DNA of 64,000 nt, taken from contig JARWIR010000001.1 in the NCBI GenBank assembly GCA_029959085.1, positions 73,036,899 through 73,100,898 of the forward strand, given 5' to 3'. Within the stretch, counting starts at the first letter, position 1. Every line of letters starts with the position of its first letter. Positions 1 to 12,029 of the stretch are shown piece by piece. The notes under the pieces are model-generated. The model was not told where the DNA came from. It was given only the letters and a program-made list of their open reading frames with translations, and searched no databases. The DNA is from Nemophila menziesii (Eukaryota > Streptophyta > Magnoliopsida > Boraginales > Hydrophyllaceae). The position numbers and the translations under genes are program-made.

Positions 1-2165
1 GTACCAAAGATGTACCTAATGATTCGATGAACCTCAGAGAGGTGAAAATGGCGAGGAGTTTGCATAAACTTGCTTACCGTGTGAACAACATAAGAGATGT
101 CTGGTCGAGTGATGGTTAAATAGATTAGACTACCAACCAATTTTCTATATAAGGTAGGATCATCAAGAAGTTCCCATTCATCACATTGGTATTTCATATT
201 GAATTCCATAGGAGTGTCAATATGTGTATTGTCCGTTAACCCAGCTAATTGAACAAAATCTTAAATATAGTTTGTTGATTCAATAAAATTCGTTTGGACT
301 TATGATGCACTTCTAACCCCAAAAAATAAGTAATTTGACCAAGGTCTTTCATGTGAAAAGTATTACGCAACATTTCTTGTATATTGGAGAACACATTCAC
401 GTCGGAACTAGTGATAACAATATCGTCCATATAGGTAAGAAGGATAAGTAAGCCCACAGTTGTATTTCAAATATATAAAGAGAAGTCATATTCGCTTTGA
501 ATAAAATTGAATCCAATTAGTGTGGATAAAAAAATTTCAAACTATACTTGTGGTGCCTGCTTCAAGCCATATAAAGAGCGTTTTAGTTTACAGACAACGT
601 TGCACGAGAATGTAGGCATACCATTGGAAAATTTCATGTAAATCTTCTCCTTCAAGTTACCATGTAAAAACTCCTTTTTAACATCCATTTGATGTAGACC
701 ATGATTGAAATTCCATAAGAGCTAGTATTGTTCGGACTGTGTCGTCTTAGCTACTGGAGCAAAGGTCTCATCGTAATCTTGGCCATATTCTTGCTTGTTT
801 CTAAGAACCACCAATCGAGCCTTGTAACGATCTATGGATCCATTAGAATGGAGTTTAATAGAAAATACAAACTTACTTCTAAGGGGTTTAACAAATGGGG
901 GAAATGAAACAAGATCCCAAGCTTGATTTTCTTCTAGTGCAAGAAATTCTGCTTCAATAGCTTGTCATCAACACTCATGCTCCATTGCCTATTTATATGA
1001 TGATGGAATAGAAATAGAAGACAATGAGGTGCTAAGGATAAAGGTGGAGTAAAATCGTACTTATCTGGTGGTCTGATAGCCCGACATTTACTTCTGAGAG
1101 AAGCAGTTTTGGAAATTGGAACAGAAACCACAATCAAGGTATGAGACAGAGAGGGCCCTAGAGAAGCGGAATTATGCAATGTTGTTGTGGAGCATCGTTG
1201 GTTGACCAAAAGACACTTAGATGGTGTAGAATCTGCTGACATTTTGTAAGCAATGGCAAACCGAAAATGAAGAAGTAGAAGGTTCAAGGTGACTAGCAAA
1301 AAAACATTGAGATATTCGAATACGACACAAATAGGGATTATAAAAAAGGAAATCCTTTTGGTGTACCGATATACTAGAAATGCACATCGAACCGATGAGT
1401 GCCATGCTTCCATATGCAGGAAGATGTATAAAACTACACAACCAAATGTATGGAGATTAGAATAATTTGGAGTGCGACTAAATAATAGAGTGAAAGGGGA
1501 GTACTTTTGTAAGGATGTAGAAGGTAATATGTTCATGCGATGGATGGCGGTTTAGAGAGCTTCACACCAAAATCTAGAGGGCACAAAAGACTCTAACGAA
1601 AGGGTGCGAACAACATCGAGAAGATGGTGGTTCTTTCTTTCGGCAACCCAATTTTGTTGTGGATTTGAAAGATAAGATCATTGAGAAATTATCTCATTAC
1701 TTTGCAAAAATTCTTGCAGTAATTTAGACATGTATTCACCCCTATTGTCAAAACGTAATATTTTTATTTTTGAGGAAAACTGGGTTTCGACATATGCATA
1801 AAAAACTTGAAAATAGAAAATGCTTCATCTTTAGACTGGAGAAAATAAATCTATGTGAAACGACTATAATCAACAATAAAAATGATCTAATACGAGTAAT
1901 TGGCATGCAAAGTAACTGGTGTCAGTCCTCACACATCGCTATGTATAATATCAAAAGGTTTTACTACATTTGGTGTGGGTAGGAAAAGGAAGGGTTTTAC
2001 TTTTACCAAACCTACAAAAATGACAATCAAATTAAACGACACTTAGAGGTGGTGACTCATTATTTCTAAGAAAACCATAATTCTCAGAGTTGTTTACTAT
2101 GATACGTATGACTTTTCTCCCCAACAATACAGTTGGACATTTTATGAGGCTAATTCATTTTTTTT
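1..2165 (-). pseudogene. Degenerate Ty1/copia pol remnant, copy 1
   Basis: Read on the minus strand this is a decayed copia polyprotein. From right to left it shows a GAG-pre-integrase zinc-finger piece (about 1985-2045, C-x2-C followed by RLGKSKTL-like residues in the sister copy), integrase core sequence (about 1550-1750), the integrase tail (about 1440-1540, FGC motif), and reverse transcriptase with the YMDD catalytic motif (about 425-440, in TYMDDIVITSSD) followed by DLGQITYFLG. RNase H continues off the left edge. Multiple stops and frameshifts make it non-coding. It is not the same family copy as the element at 4740-9622. Confidence 0.85.
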
Positions 2166-2940
2166 ATGATACATCAGACTTTTTCTCTCCAATAATATAT
2201 TGAACGTTTTCTTAGGCTACGTTGGGATGTTTACCGAAGTTATGTCAATCTCTTGTAGGCAACACAGTTCAGACTCTTTACCAAAGGTATGTCGGTCTCA
2301 TTCCAAGACTGCATTTGAACTATTACTGGAGCTATGCAAATCTCTTACCAACAATACATCTTACTTTTTTATTATTCTTTTGACATACCCTATCTTGATT
2401 AGGCATCCGTGTTGGGTTGCCGGAGAAAGCGGTATTTTTGAAGCCAGACGAGATAGTATTTTTTACGTCAATGCGAAATTGATCTTTTACTGTCAAGAGA
2501 GCCTGTATTTTTGAGATCAACATGAAATTGGCATTTTTTTCTAATGGTTATGGTTTTTTTATTGAATCCAATGCGAAAGTGATATTTTTGTGCTGATGGG
2601 GCTAGTCTTTTTTTAGTACAATGCAAAAATAGTATTTTGCCGGAGATGTTGGTATTTTTATTATGAGATTAGTGTGAATTCGTCTTATTAAATTTTTATA
2701 ATCTATTATCATTTTTAGGTTGTAAATTTATTTTGACATTATCGTCAATTGAAGCTTTCAGTATTTTTTATTATAGCCGGCTATCTTGTTAAATCACTAG
2801 TTTTTAGTACAAAAGCCCGTGAGAGGGAGAATGTTTGTGCAGGAGACTCTTTCAAGCAAGCTTTCACATTTGGTAATTGCGTCATTTTATTTTAAAAGAA
2901 AAAATTAAATTTTTTACCAAATTCTTAGGGTTGTTTCTCC
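2166..2940. other. Duplicated intergenic/retroelement-derived sequence, unassigned
   Basis: This stretch links the copia and gypsy remnants and recurs at about 41570-42350. An open frame of 104 codons at 2200-2514 is not conserved in the sister copy, so I do not call it a gene. No domain recognised. Confidence 0.5.
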
Positions 2941-2942
2941 TT

Positions 2943-3560
2943 ACACTTCTCATTAGTCAATGATGTACTTCGACATAATTGAAGTAACATTCTATGCTTG
3001 ATGTTGATCCCCTCATTACTAACACACCATAGAGGTTGGGGAATTTCAAGATTAAGTAATAAGACAAGAATACAACGCGAAGCTTATTGGGAGTGGTTCT
3101 CTTAAATATGGAGTAATATTCTAAATCACGGTTTGCTACCACTAAGTTCACAAGGACATTTTTGTAAAGTTCCATGATATTGATGCTCTATGCAACTCAA
3201 TGTAACATGTCGGGTGAAATTCCTACACTGTAAACCTTTTTATCAGTTATGTATAAGACTTGGACGCCTTAAGGTTTATCTTTAGTTGGTGAAAGTAACA
3301 CGCGTATAACAAACATGCATAATTCCTTGCATAAATTAATATCAGTCGTATCAAACCATTTCCAAGTAACATGGGTATTACTTATGGATCGTTATGGGGT
3401 AAAATCAACAAAATGGAATCTCTGTTAGTTAATTGTATCCCATCTTCAAGTGAAGGACTGCCATAATGATGTCGTGTGCATGTGGTGGACGTATATTTTT
3501 CTCCCATCTTTCGACCGACCCATCTAGGACCATCCAGCTATCATGTTTACGTGAAACACG
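2943..3560 (-). pseudogene. Ty3/gypsy protease-region remnant, copy 1
   Basis: On the minus strand the reading frame at 2957-3175 contains LYKNVLVNLVVANRD and, further on, LKFPNLYGVLVMRGS then ECYFNYV. This resembles the region between protease and reverse transcriptase of plant gypsy polyproteins (typically LKFPTPxGVGxxRGDQ...ARECY). The better-preserved sister at 42358-42935 shows the preceding protease part (LPHDDPLVI). The frame is short and broken, so this is a relic. Confidence 0.6.
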
Positions 3561-4734
3561 TATTGTCTACCATCTTTGGGTAACATAGGAATAAAATTCT
3601 CCCTATATCAAAATTCTCGACCCTCTTTGGCATCCCAATATTTTTATTTACCTCAATTTCATATCCCTAACCAGCACGGTTGGGTCGGGGATTTGCTACA
3701 TGCCTTTTGGGATCAGTCTTTCGATGACTAATATTCCTTATTTTTAGGTGCACTTTACCTATGGTTAGGTCTTACCTTATCCTCAATTTCCTCAGTCCTT
3801 CCGTTATCCTCGTGGCATGTGCATAATCTTTATCGAAACAACAATGCATTGTAAAATTGGTATGGAATATTAGTGAACCGATCTACGTAAAATTGGTTAA
3901 TCTGACCAGTTTCCTATTTTGCAACTTGCATTGTAAACCATAAACAAATTATAAGAAATTATTTATTGATTCTTCTTCAAACCTGGGGCGAGACAATGGA
4001 TGTGGATAGATGCTTTGATTAAGGTATGTTCACGCCTGAAATTCAACTGATCAAGTTATGTTCACGCCTCAGGAACTCAATTTTAACATACCTGACTCAC
4101 TATCTTTTAACAATTTGGCATCTTCAGTGTGTAACCTTGTATTAACTTTCATTTTTTTTTTAGCTCAAGGATCCATTTACGACCTCTGCAGGATCATGTC
4201 TTGAGACACATAAGTATTCAAATCATGTTCATAAAACAATAAACATCAAGATTGTCATGTCCAGACCACAAGTAGGAAATAACTACTTTAGCAACAATTT
4301 AATTAGAATAAACCTATAGTGCAATTCTTGCATAATATAGGACCTCTATAGTACAATTAACTCAAAAATAAATCAAGGGGGTTTTCCCTAATCCTCTTGT
4401 GAGACAGTTGTTGTGCATTTACCAAATTATTTATCCAAATTACGATTAAACCAAGATATTAATTAAATACGAAGATGATCAAGAAGAATGCCAAAGGAAT
4501 CTAATAAAATACGACTATATAAGTCGGTAATATTCATACATAGGTTTAAAGCCAATTTTGGAGAATTTTCCGTGAACTATAAGAGGGTCGGAGTAAGTGG
4601 CATCGGTGGAGAAGCCGCGGGAGGAGAAGAATGAACTGAGAGAGTTCCATGTAATGGAATATGCTATAAGATTAGAACAGTTTTTTTACCTTAATTTGGG
4701 TTATTTTCCAAGTCGGTTGATGATGATGCTATAA
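3561..4734. other. Block B 3' part, no gene recognised
   Basis: AT-rich sequence duplicated at about 42935-46546. It contains one copy of the recurring motif (about 4322-4350, GCATAATATAGGACC...). Compared with unit 2 it lacks about 69 bp (after 3812), about 2.3 kb (after 3986) and 13 bp (near 4038). I see no coding region. Confidence 0.6.
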
Positions 4735-4739
4735 GATTG
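4735..4739. repeat. Target-site duplication GATTG, left
   Basis: The five bases GATTG directly precede the 5' LTR and are repeated directly after the 3' LTR at 9623-9627. The unit 2 locus carries a single GATTG at 46547-46551 with matching flanks. Confidence 0.95.
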
Positions 4740-4959
4740 TGACAGAATATATCAATGATTGTCTGAATAAGATATTTTCCTTATATATCATAATTACTGA
4801 TTTGTAGGGATTAGCTATTTATTTGATTAGATTAGATTTGTATTTCCAATATTAGGTAGTTTTCTTAGTTAGCTTAATTGTCTTGTATATATCTGTGACT
4901 TTGTAATGTATTCAAAAACATAATGGAATAAACATTTTCTTCATTAACAAATTCTGTCA
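4740..4959 (+). repeat. 5' LTR of copia element
   Basis: Begins TGACAG and ends CTGTCA, perfect 6-bp terminal inverted repeats with the usual TG...CA. Matches 9403-9622 at about 96%. Confidence 0.97.
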
Positions 4960-4972
4960 TGGTATCAGAGCC
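4960..4972 (+). promoter_or_regulatory. Primer-binding site (tRNA-iMet)
   Basis: TGGTATCAGAGCC starts immediately after the LTR. This is the canonical plant copia minus-strand primer site, complementary to the 3' end of initiator methionine tRNA. Confidence 0.93.
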
Positions 4973-5077
4973 TTGACTCTTTTTTTCTTTCGCCCTTTTT
5001 CTTTTTTTATTAGCCAATTACTTCTTTCTCTATGTCTTTTGTTCAGTAGCACACCATAAATTCATAATGTTATAGCC

Positions 5078-5960
5078 ATGTCTAACCCAGAAATGATTCT
5101 TCAAAAGATACCCAAAAATCTGAAATAGTAAAAGAGTTAAAAAATATTCAGACACCATACAGATTAAACGAAAAAAACTATCTGAAATGGTCTCAATTGG
5201 TCCGAACATTCTTGAAGGGCAAAGGAAAAATAGGTCACCTCCTTGGAACTGGAACAAAAGAAGGGTATCCGAAATTTAATGCTTGGGATGAACTAGACTC
5301 TATGGTAATGGAATGGTTATGGAATTCTATGTTGCAAGAAATCAGTGATCCATTAATGTTTCTGAGCACGGCCAAGGAGATATGGGATGCCGTCAAGCAA
5401 ACTTACTCTAAAGTTCACGATGCAGTCCAAATCTATGAAATCAGGACAAAAATTTCAGCAGCTAAGCAAGGAAATCAAACAGTCACCAAATATTCTTGAA
5501 AAATCTGTGGCAAGAGATGGATCATTATCAGTGTATTCAGATGAAATGCAGTGAAGATACATCTATCCTTAAGAAGTTTGTTAAAAAATATAGAATTTAT
5601 GATTTTCTTGGAGGATTAAACATTGAGTTTGATGCTGTTAGGGTTCAAATATTAGGAAAAAGTGATTTTTCATCATTAAATGAGGCAATATCAATTGTTC
5701 TCTCGGAAGAAGGAAGAAGAGGTGTTATGATTGAAACTCCTGCAGTGGAGACTTCAGCGTTGGTGTCCAAAAAGATCAATTTGAAGAATGACGAAAATCT
5801 TGAGCAAACTGAACAACCAAGATCATTCATAAATTCATTGTGGTGTAGTTATTGCAAAATATCTCACCACACCAAAGAGAACTGCTAGAAACTCCATGGA
5901 AAGCCCCAAACAATAGATAAAAAATGGTTTGAGAAGAACGTAGTAACAAGAGGGCAAGGA
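5078..5960 (+). pseudogene. Copia gag, disrupted
   Basis: Likely start ATG at 5078 (MSNPE). A one-base shift near 5095 and a TGA at about 5497-5499 break the frame. The body (5197-5888) is a UBN2-type capsid domain, with YLKWSQLVRTFLKGKG, EIWDAVKQTYSK and the distal DFLGGLN. It ends in a CX2CX4HX4C zinc knuckle (CSYCKISHHTKENC, about 5847-5888) that binds RNA in intact elements. A TAG directly follows the knuckle where the polyprotein would continue into the protease. Confidence 0.9.
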
Positions 5961-7577
5961 CAAGTGCATATGGCAAACACACAACAAAAAGGTGAAGATA
6001 ATTTCCTAAGTAGTGACTTCAACAGAGATGAAATAGAAAAACTGAGAAATCTGTTGGAGACATTAGAGAAATCACCCTCTACATGTACTTGCTCTTTGGT
6101 GTTCTCAGGTATTACATCTATATCTTCAAACGTTTTCTTTTCTCATGTTTTTAATGCCTCGGATAAAGTCTTATCAAGCTCTTGGGTAATTGACTCAGGA
6201 GCTACAGATCATATGACCCATTCATCTAAAAAATTCCTAAGTTATACCCCGTGCACTAGCAATAAAAAAATAACCATGGCCGATAGATAGGTCAGTTACT
6301 ACTGTGGCTGGCCAAGGGGATATTTCTCTAAATGATTTCCTTACACTAAAAAATGTCCTTCATGTCCCAAAATTGTGCACCAATCATGTTTCAGTTCAAA
6401 AACTTACTTCTGATTCTAATTGCAGTTTATCCTTTTATCCTTCCCATTGTATATTTCAGGAGCAGGGCACGAAAATGATGATTGGACATGCTGAGGAGAG
6501 AGATGGTCTTTACTACTTTGAAAAATCAAATGGACAACATCAAGTTAAAAGGTTATCACCATTATCATTCCTTTCCGAGTCAGTTAAGTCCAATAAAAAT
6601 AAAATTTGGTTTCATCACACGCGTCTTGGTCACCCATCCTTTAGCGTTCTAAAAATTATGTTTCCTTCATTATTTAAAAGTTTATCTATTGATTTTTTCA
6701 TTGTGATGTTTGTGAACTTGCAAAACACAAACGTACTTCTTTTCCAATTAGAAATAAAAGAAAATCAATTCCTTTTTCTTTGATTCATAGTGATATTTTG
6801 GGTCCCTTTACTATTGCTAATGTCTCTGGGGCTCGATGGTTTGTATCATTTATTGATGATTGCGCACGTGTCTCTTGGATTTTTTTATTAAAACATAAAT
6901 CTGATGTGAGCTCAATTTTTCCAAATTTTTACAATATGATCAAAACTCAATTTGGTGTTGGTATAAAAAGTTTTCGATCGGACAATGCTAAAGATTTTTT
7001 TAATAAAGTCCTATCTTGTTATTTTCAAGAAAAAGGCATATTACATGAGTCTTCTTGCGTTTACACTCCACAACAAAATGGTGTGGCAGAACGCAAGAAC
7101 GACCATCTTTTAGCTACTACAAGAGCTTTTTTATTTCAAAAAAATGTTCCAAAACAGTATTGGGGCAAAGCCGTTTTAACCGCTGCTCATCTTATCAATA
7201 GACTTCCTACAAGTGTTCTTAACTTTAAAAGTCCAATGAATGTTCTCCACCAATTTTTTCCAGATTTTAATACATCATCTAACCTTATGCCAAAGGTATT
7301 TGGCTGCACTGCATTTGTCCACATACATTCTCAAAACCGTGGAAAACTTGATCCTCGCACTCTTAAATGTGTTTTTGTTGGCTATTCCTCAATTCAAAAG
7401 GGCTATAAACGTTATCATCCTCCAATAAGAAAATTTTATGTCTCTGCTGATGTGACTTTTGTTGAACAAAATAATTATTTTTTCGATCCTTATCTTGCGA
7501 GTGAGAAATCATTCATAAAAGATGAAGATAATGATTTCTTCCTTCTTGAGGTTCCAAAAAAAAATCACTACTTCTGA
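5961..7577 (+). pseudogene. Copia protease and integrase, disrupted
   Basis: The aspartic protease active site DSGATDH lies at about 6192-6212. A one-base shift near 6285 follows. The GAG-pre-integrase/zinc-binding part includes HTRLGHPSFSVLK near 6615-6650, but a second shift near 6690 puts its two cysteines out of frame. The integrase core (6780-7577, DDE/RNase H-like fold) has HSDILGPF, FIDDCARVSWIF, FRSDNAKDFF and the PQQNGVAERKN motif with its catalytic Glu. It ends with the FGCTAFVHIH and CVFVGYS motifs. Frame breaks make it inactive. Confidence 0.92.
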
Positions 7578-9395
7578 GCCTAATATGTCTAAATCTCAAG
7601 AAATGATACGTGAAACGCAAACTCAAGATTACTTGTCCATTACAGGTTTACTCAAGGAGAAAAGTACCAATCTCTCAACCTATGCATGCACTGATTCTGC
7701 TTCTCCTTCTAGCAATGTTGAGGTAAGTATACCAATCTCTAAAGAACTTGAACAAAATGATATTAATGTTCCAATTGCTCATAGAAAAGGCGTTAGAAAA
7801 TGTACCCAACACCCTATAAATTTGTTTATGTCCTATAAAAATCTTTCTCCTACACATATAGCCTTTATTACTAGCCTCAATTCTATTCCTATCCCTAAGA
7901 CAGTATCTGAGGCTTTAAAAAATGAAAATTGGAAAAATGCTATGAAGATTGAGATGGAAGCACTTGAGAAAAATAAAACTTGGGACTTAGTGATGTTACC
8001 AAAAGGAAAGAAACCAGTTGGTTGTAGATGGGTGTTCACGACTAAATACAACTCAGATGGCTCTTTGGAGAGGTATAAGGCAAGGTTAGTTTTCAAAGGC
8101 TATACCCAAACCTACGGTGTAGATTATATAGAGACTTTTGCTCCCGTAGCTAAGTTGAATACAGTTAGAATTTTACTATCTTTGGCTGTAAATTTTGGGT
8201 GGAAACAAAAACAATTTGATGTCAAGAACGCTTTCTTAAATAATGATCTTGAGGAAGAAATTTATATGGAGATTCCACCAGGTTTTTCATCAAATAAAGA
8301 AACAGAGGTAGTATGCAAGTTAAAGAAGGCCTTGTACGGATTAAACGTTATGATAGCTATGGGATATAAGAAAAGCCAAGGTGATCACACTTTGTTTGTA
8401 AAGCATTCAGCCACAGGGGGGAGTGACTGTACTTCTAGTCTACGTAGACGATATAATAATCACAGGAGATGATGTGGATGGAATAAATACCTTGAAGAAA
8501 CAATTGATAACAGAGTTTGAAATTAAAGATTTGGGAAGATTGAAGTACTTTCTTGGTATTGAAGTGGCTCACTCACAACAAGGGATTTTTATATCACAAC
8601 AAAAGTACATGTTAGACTTATTAGCTGAAACAGGAAAGCTAGGATGTAAGCCAATAGAGACACCTATTGAGTCAAACCATAGACTTTGTGATGCTCCAGA
8701 AGATAAGGCAGTGGATAAAGATTCTTATCAGAGACTTGTGGGAAAACTAATTTATTTGTCACATACGAGGCCTGATATAGCTTATGCTGTAAGTGTTGCG
8801 AGTCAGTTTATGCATAGTCCGAAAGAGTCACATCTCAAAGCCGTGCATAGAATATTACAATACTTAAAGGGTGCCAGGAAGAGGAATTTTGTTTAAGAAA
8901 GGGAAAGAATTGACTCTTGAAGCATATACAGATTCAGACTATGCAGGATCCTTAATGGATAGAAGATCGACCTGGAGTTATTGTACTTTCTTAGGCGGAA
9001 ATCTAGTAACTTGGAGAAGTAAAAAACAGAATGTGGTTGCAAGATCTAGTGATGAAGCTGAGTTTAGATCGATGACCCTTGGTATTTGTGAATTACTATG
9101 CTTAAAAATAATATTGGAGGATCTGAAAATTAAATGTGAAGTTCCTATGAGATTATATTGTGATAACAAATAACCTATAAATATTGCTCACAACCCAGTA
9201 CAACATGATCGGACTAAACACATAGAAGTTGATAGAAATTTTATTAAGGAGAAGCTGGATAGTGGCTTGATATGTACTCCTTTTATTCCTACGGATGATC
9301 AACTTGCTGATGTGCTTACTAAAGGATTACCTAGTACTGTATTTTATAAAATTACAAGCAAGCTTGGAATGGATAATATCCATTCATTAGCTTGA
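7578..9395 (+). pseudogene. Copia reverse transcriptase and RNase H, disrupted
   Basis: Reverse transcriptase starts with the conserved WKNAMKIEMEALEKNKTWDLV (from about 7930) and runs through GCRWVFTTKY, YKARLVFKGY and DVKNAFLNNDLEEEIYM. After ALYGLN (about 8335-8350) the usual KQSPRAW segment is missing, which implies an in-frame loss of about 13 codons. A shift near 8420 precedes the catalytic YVDD (8441-8452). Another shift near 8875 separates RNase H (YTDSDYAG, about 8924-8947; then VARSSDEAEF). A TAA at 9171-9173 replaces a sense codon. The tail ADVLTKGLP ends at a TGA at 9393-9395. Confidence 0.92.
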
Positions 9396-9402
9396 GGGGG
9401 AG
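9394..9402 (+). promoter_or_regulatory. Polypurine tract
   Basis: GAGGGGGAG lies immediately upstream of the 3' LTR, the expected plus-strand priming site. Confidence 0.9.
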
Positions 9403-9622
9403 TGACAGAATATATCAATGATTGTCTGAATAAGATATTTTCCTTATATATTATAATTACTGATTTGTAGGGATTAGCTATTGATTTGATTAGATTAGAT
9501 TTGTATTTCCAATATTAGGTAGTTTCCTTAGTTAACTTAATTGTCTTGTATGTATCTACGACTTTGTAATGTATTCAAAAATATAATGGAATAAACATTT
9601 TCTTCATTAACAAATTCTGTCA
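9403..9622 (+). repeat. 3' LTR of copia element
   Basis: 220 bp, TGACAG...CTGTCA. Eight differences from 4740-4959 by eye. Followed by the GATTG target-site duplication at 9623-9627. Confidence 0.97.
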
Positions 9623-9627
9623 GATTG
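9623..9627. repeat. Target-site duplication GATTG, right
   Basis: Direct repeat of 4735-4739. Sequence to its right (9628-9783) continues the homology with 46552-46722. Confidence 0.95.
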
Positions 9628-9784
9628 ATTGATCGTTGTTGATATGGACTAATCACCGCCGATAAATATGAAAGCTTGGGGCGAGGCTATAGATATAGAT
9701 GTTTGGGATATATATTTAAACAGTAATTTTTTATTGCACTACATCACTTTTAGAGTGAGATGTTACCTCTTCTCCTGTATCCTC

Positions 9785-9808
9785 TATATATATATATATA
9801 TATATATA
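9785..9808. repeat. (TA)n microsatellite, left half of interrupted tract in unit 1
   Basis: TA dinucleotides between the end of block B and the first Helitron terminus. The other half of the tract is at 27079-27104, after three inserted elements. Confidence 0.85.
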
Positions 9809-9835
9809 CTAGGTATAGCCCGTGTCTGAAGACAC
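9809..9835 (-). other. Helitron 3' terminal hairpin and CTAG of E1
   Basis: Minus strand reads GTGTCTTCAGACAC, then ACGGGCTATAC-like spacer, then CTAG|T. The stem of five pairs and the TTCA loop are shared with E2, E3 and E4. Confidence 0.8.
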
Positions 9836-10585
9836 TACGAAAAATAAAAATTCTGCTAATATGCAATGAAACTTATATTTGAGCCAAGAGCTGAAGAAAA
9901 CGCGTTATTATAAGCATGAATATCAACAAAATTAAGGTTATTATACATATTGAATACGAAAGTAACACGAATAATAGACATAGTGTATATAAATCTAATG
10001 AAGTTACTAAGTTATCAAACACAAACTAATCATTAAATCGGTGTATAATTTATTAATGAGGTATACTTAAGTGAATTTTCTGTTCGCTTAATTAAGTAAC
10101 GCATATTTATGATTTGATATGCTCTATGTAGGATTTTTGTCTTTCTTTTACTAATGTTGTCGAATCTTGTATTTCAGTTATATAACTTGAAATGTGTATA
10201 TATAGGAAATTAATGAGATTTTTAATAAATAATTATCAGCTAGAAGATTAAGAAGAAGTTTTGTTAGAATTGAGAATCTAGAAAATGCGTCGTACTTTTA
10301 GGTAATTAGACAAAATTCAGTTTATATCAACACTTGAATGAAAATCTTTTTTGAATTGTGAAAAATGTTATCCCCTAATTTTTGAAAATGTTTTTACCCT
10401 TTAATGGAGTATATTAATCGCAGATGATTCAGTCGATCAAATCACTTCAATTGGGGATAACATTTCTAAATTATGTTATTCTATATATAAATAGTTGTTA
10501 TTTTAGAGTTTCTTGTAGTGATTATTTTTATAATACCTTATTCATTTCACCAATTTCTTAAAACTCAGTTTACTACCAGATGCAT

Positions 10586-10679
10586 TTGTTTTATATACAA
10601 TAAGAGCTTAGCAAGCCCTTCTCTTTCAACACTTGTTTTATATACAATAAGAGCTTAGCAAGCCCTTCTCTTTCAACAC
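10586..10679. repeat. Two 47-bp tandem repeats
   Basis: The unit starting TTGTTTTATATACAATAAGA occurs at 10586-10632 and again at 10633-10679 with near identity. Confidence 0.9.
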
Positions 10680-11049
10680 CCTGATTCTTTTGGTTATTTA
10701 TGTTTACCCCCTTATGGTTCTTTTTTATCACGTTAGCATTAGTCTCTTGTGTTTTCCCCTTAAATTCAATTATAGATATTTAGTCCCTTATCTTTAAATT
10801 TTGCAACAGTTTAATCCCTTATCTTGCTAAAGTAACATTTTAATCCCTCAACATTAGTACCTCATCTTGCTAAAGTAAATATAGGGACATATAGTGCAAA
10901 TAAATCTTGGAATTAAAAAGAATTAAAAAGATAAAAAGAACAATTGATTAAAAAATTATCATCTGAACATAAAGAATGACTTAGCAAATCCTCCGCTAAC
11001 TACTTGACTTTTCACATTACAAAATATGTTATTCAATCTAGCTTTTATT

Positions 11050-11289
11050 CTACAGTTGTGCATTAAAACAATCATACAATACTATTCCAAACATACAATC
11101 ATTATCAGCAATTAGTACATCAAAATTATAATCTAACGTGATTCCTTTATTCAATTTACACAACAAAATACTTTTAAATAATATGCTATCATGAACTCCA
11201 GATCCATCTCTACTTGATCCTCTTGACTGCATAAAAATATACATATATAAGATTAAATTATTCAGGTAGGTAATTATAAGAAAATTCAT
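11050..11289 (-). pseudogene. Exon-like fragment, gene not identified
   Basis: A minus-strand open frame whose coding-looking part starts just after a CAG acceptor (about 11228) with SRGSSRDGSGVHDSILFKS and ends at a stop at 11052. It could be the last exon of a host gene captured by E1. I do not recognise the family. Confidence 0.35.
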
Positions 11290-11762
11290 ATGAGAGTTAA
11301 TATTCTATCTTACAAATTGCATCAACTCCATCGACACTCTTTGCTAAAATTCAGGAATTAGTCTACTTTAAAACCAGCCTGGTTTTTTTTCTCTTGCTCA
11401 TTGAGAGACTTGAAAGTGATGAACTATTGGGTGTTAAAACCAGTTCTATAGAAACAAAGGGGTAAAATTTGTCATCTATGCTAAAATTGAACATTTTATA
11501 CAAATGTGTAAATTATTCGTAGCATCTTGCTAAAAACAGCCTATGTAATCCGCTACTCTGTGATGGTATGCGTCCTAAATGAAATGTCGTACCTATCCAC
11601 ATCATACACACATGATACATATTATTCAAATTTTTAGTTTCAGTCCTCCAATTCTGGTCAAAATGCAAAAAAGTTATACGTAACATACAATGCGTATAAA
11701 GAGGCAAACGATGCTTTCCCATTCAAACTATTAAAAATTATTTTGTACAATCTACCTACTGT

Positions 11763-11888
11763 AGCATCCTCAAGCTTTTAAACAATAACATCTATGCAAA
11801 CCTGTGTAAAAACCTGTGTAAGATTAGCATCCTCAAGCTTTTGAACAATAACATCTATGCAAACCTGTGTAAAAACCTGTGTAAGATT
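11763..11888. repeat. Two 63-bp tandem repeats
   Basis: The unit starting AGCATCCTCAAGCTTTT occurs at 11763-11825 and 11826-11888. Each unit itself ends in a doubled 12-bp AAACCTGTGTAA. Confidence 0.9.
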
Positions 11889-12029
11889 ATAGCAATTAAA
11901 ATAGTATAATTTTAAAATTACTACTTTTTATAAAATATTATAGTTGTTACCTTTGCTTTATATTTCTCATCCTGAGAAATTCCAGTAAATATGACTCTCT
12001 TCACAGCCTAGTTACAACATATGTAATTA

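Larger units (their letters stand above)
4740..9622 (+). mobile_element. Ty1/copia LTR retrotransposon, full length but defective
   Basis: A 4883-bp element with two 220-bp LTRs, a primer-binding site matching initiator tRNA-Met, a polypurine tract and a 5-bp target-site duplication. The internal domain order gag, protease, integrase, reverse transcriptase, RNase H is that of Ty1/copia. By eye the LTRs differ at 8 of 220 positions, seven of them transitions. The coding region carries several frameshifts, in-frame stops and a deletion in reverse transcriptase, so it cannot be autonomous. It inserted into block B of unit 1 only. Confidence 0.97.

Noticed and set aside
245..457. Possible short gene with a YMDD motif
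   Set aside because: It is the reverse transcriptase piece of the decayed copia remnant, not a separate gene.
1770..1982. Plus-strand 70-codon frame, duplicated at 41170-41385
   Set aside because: It lies antisense to integrase of the copia remnant and its conservation is explained by the duplication.
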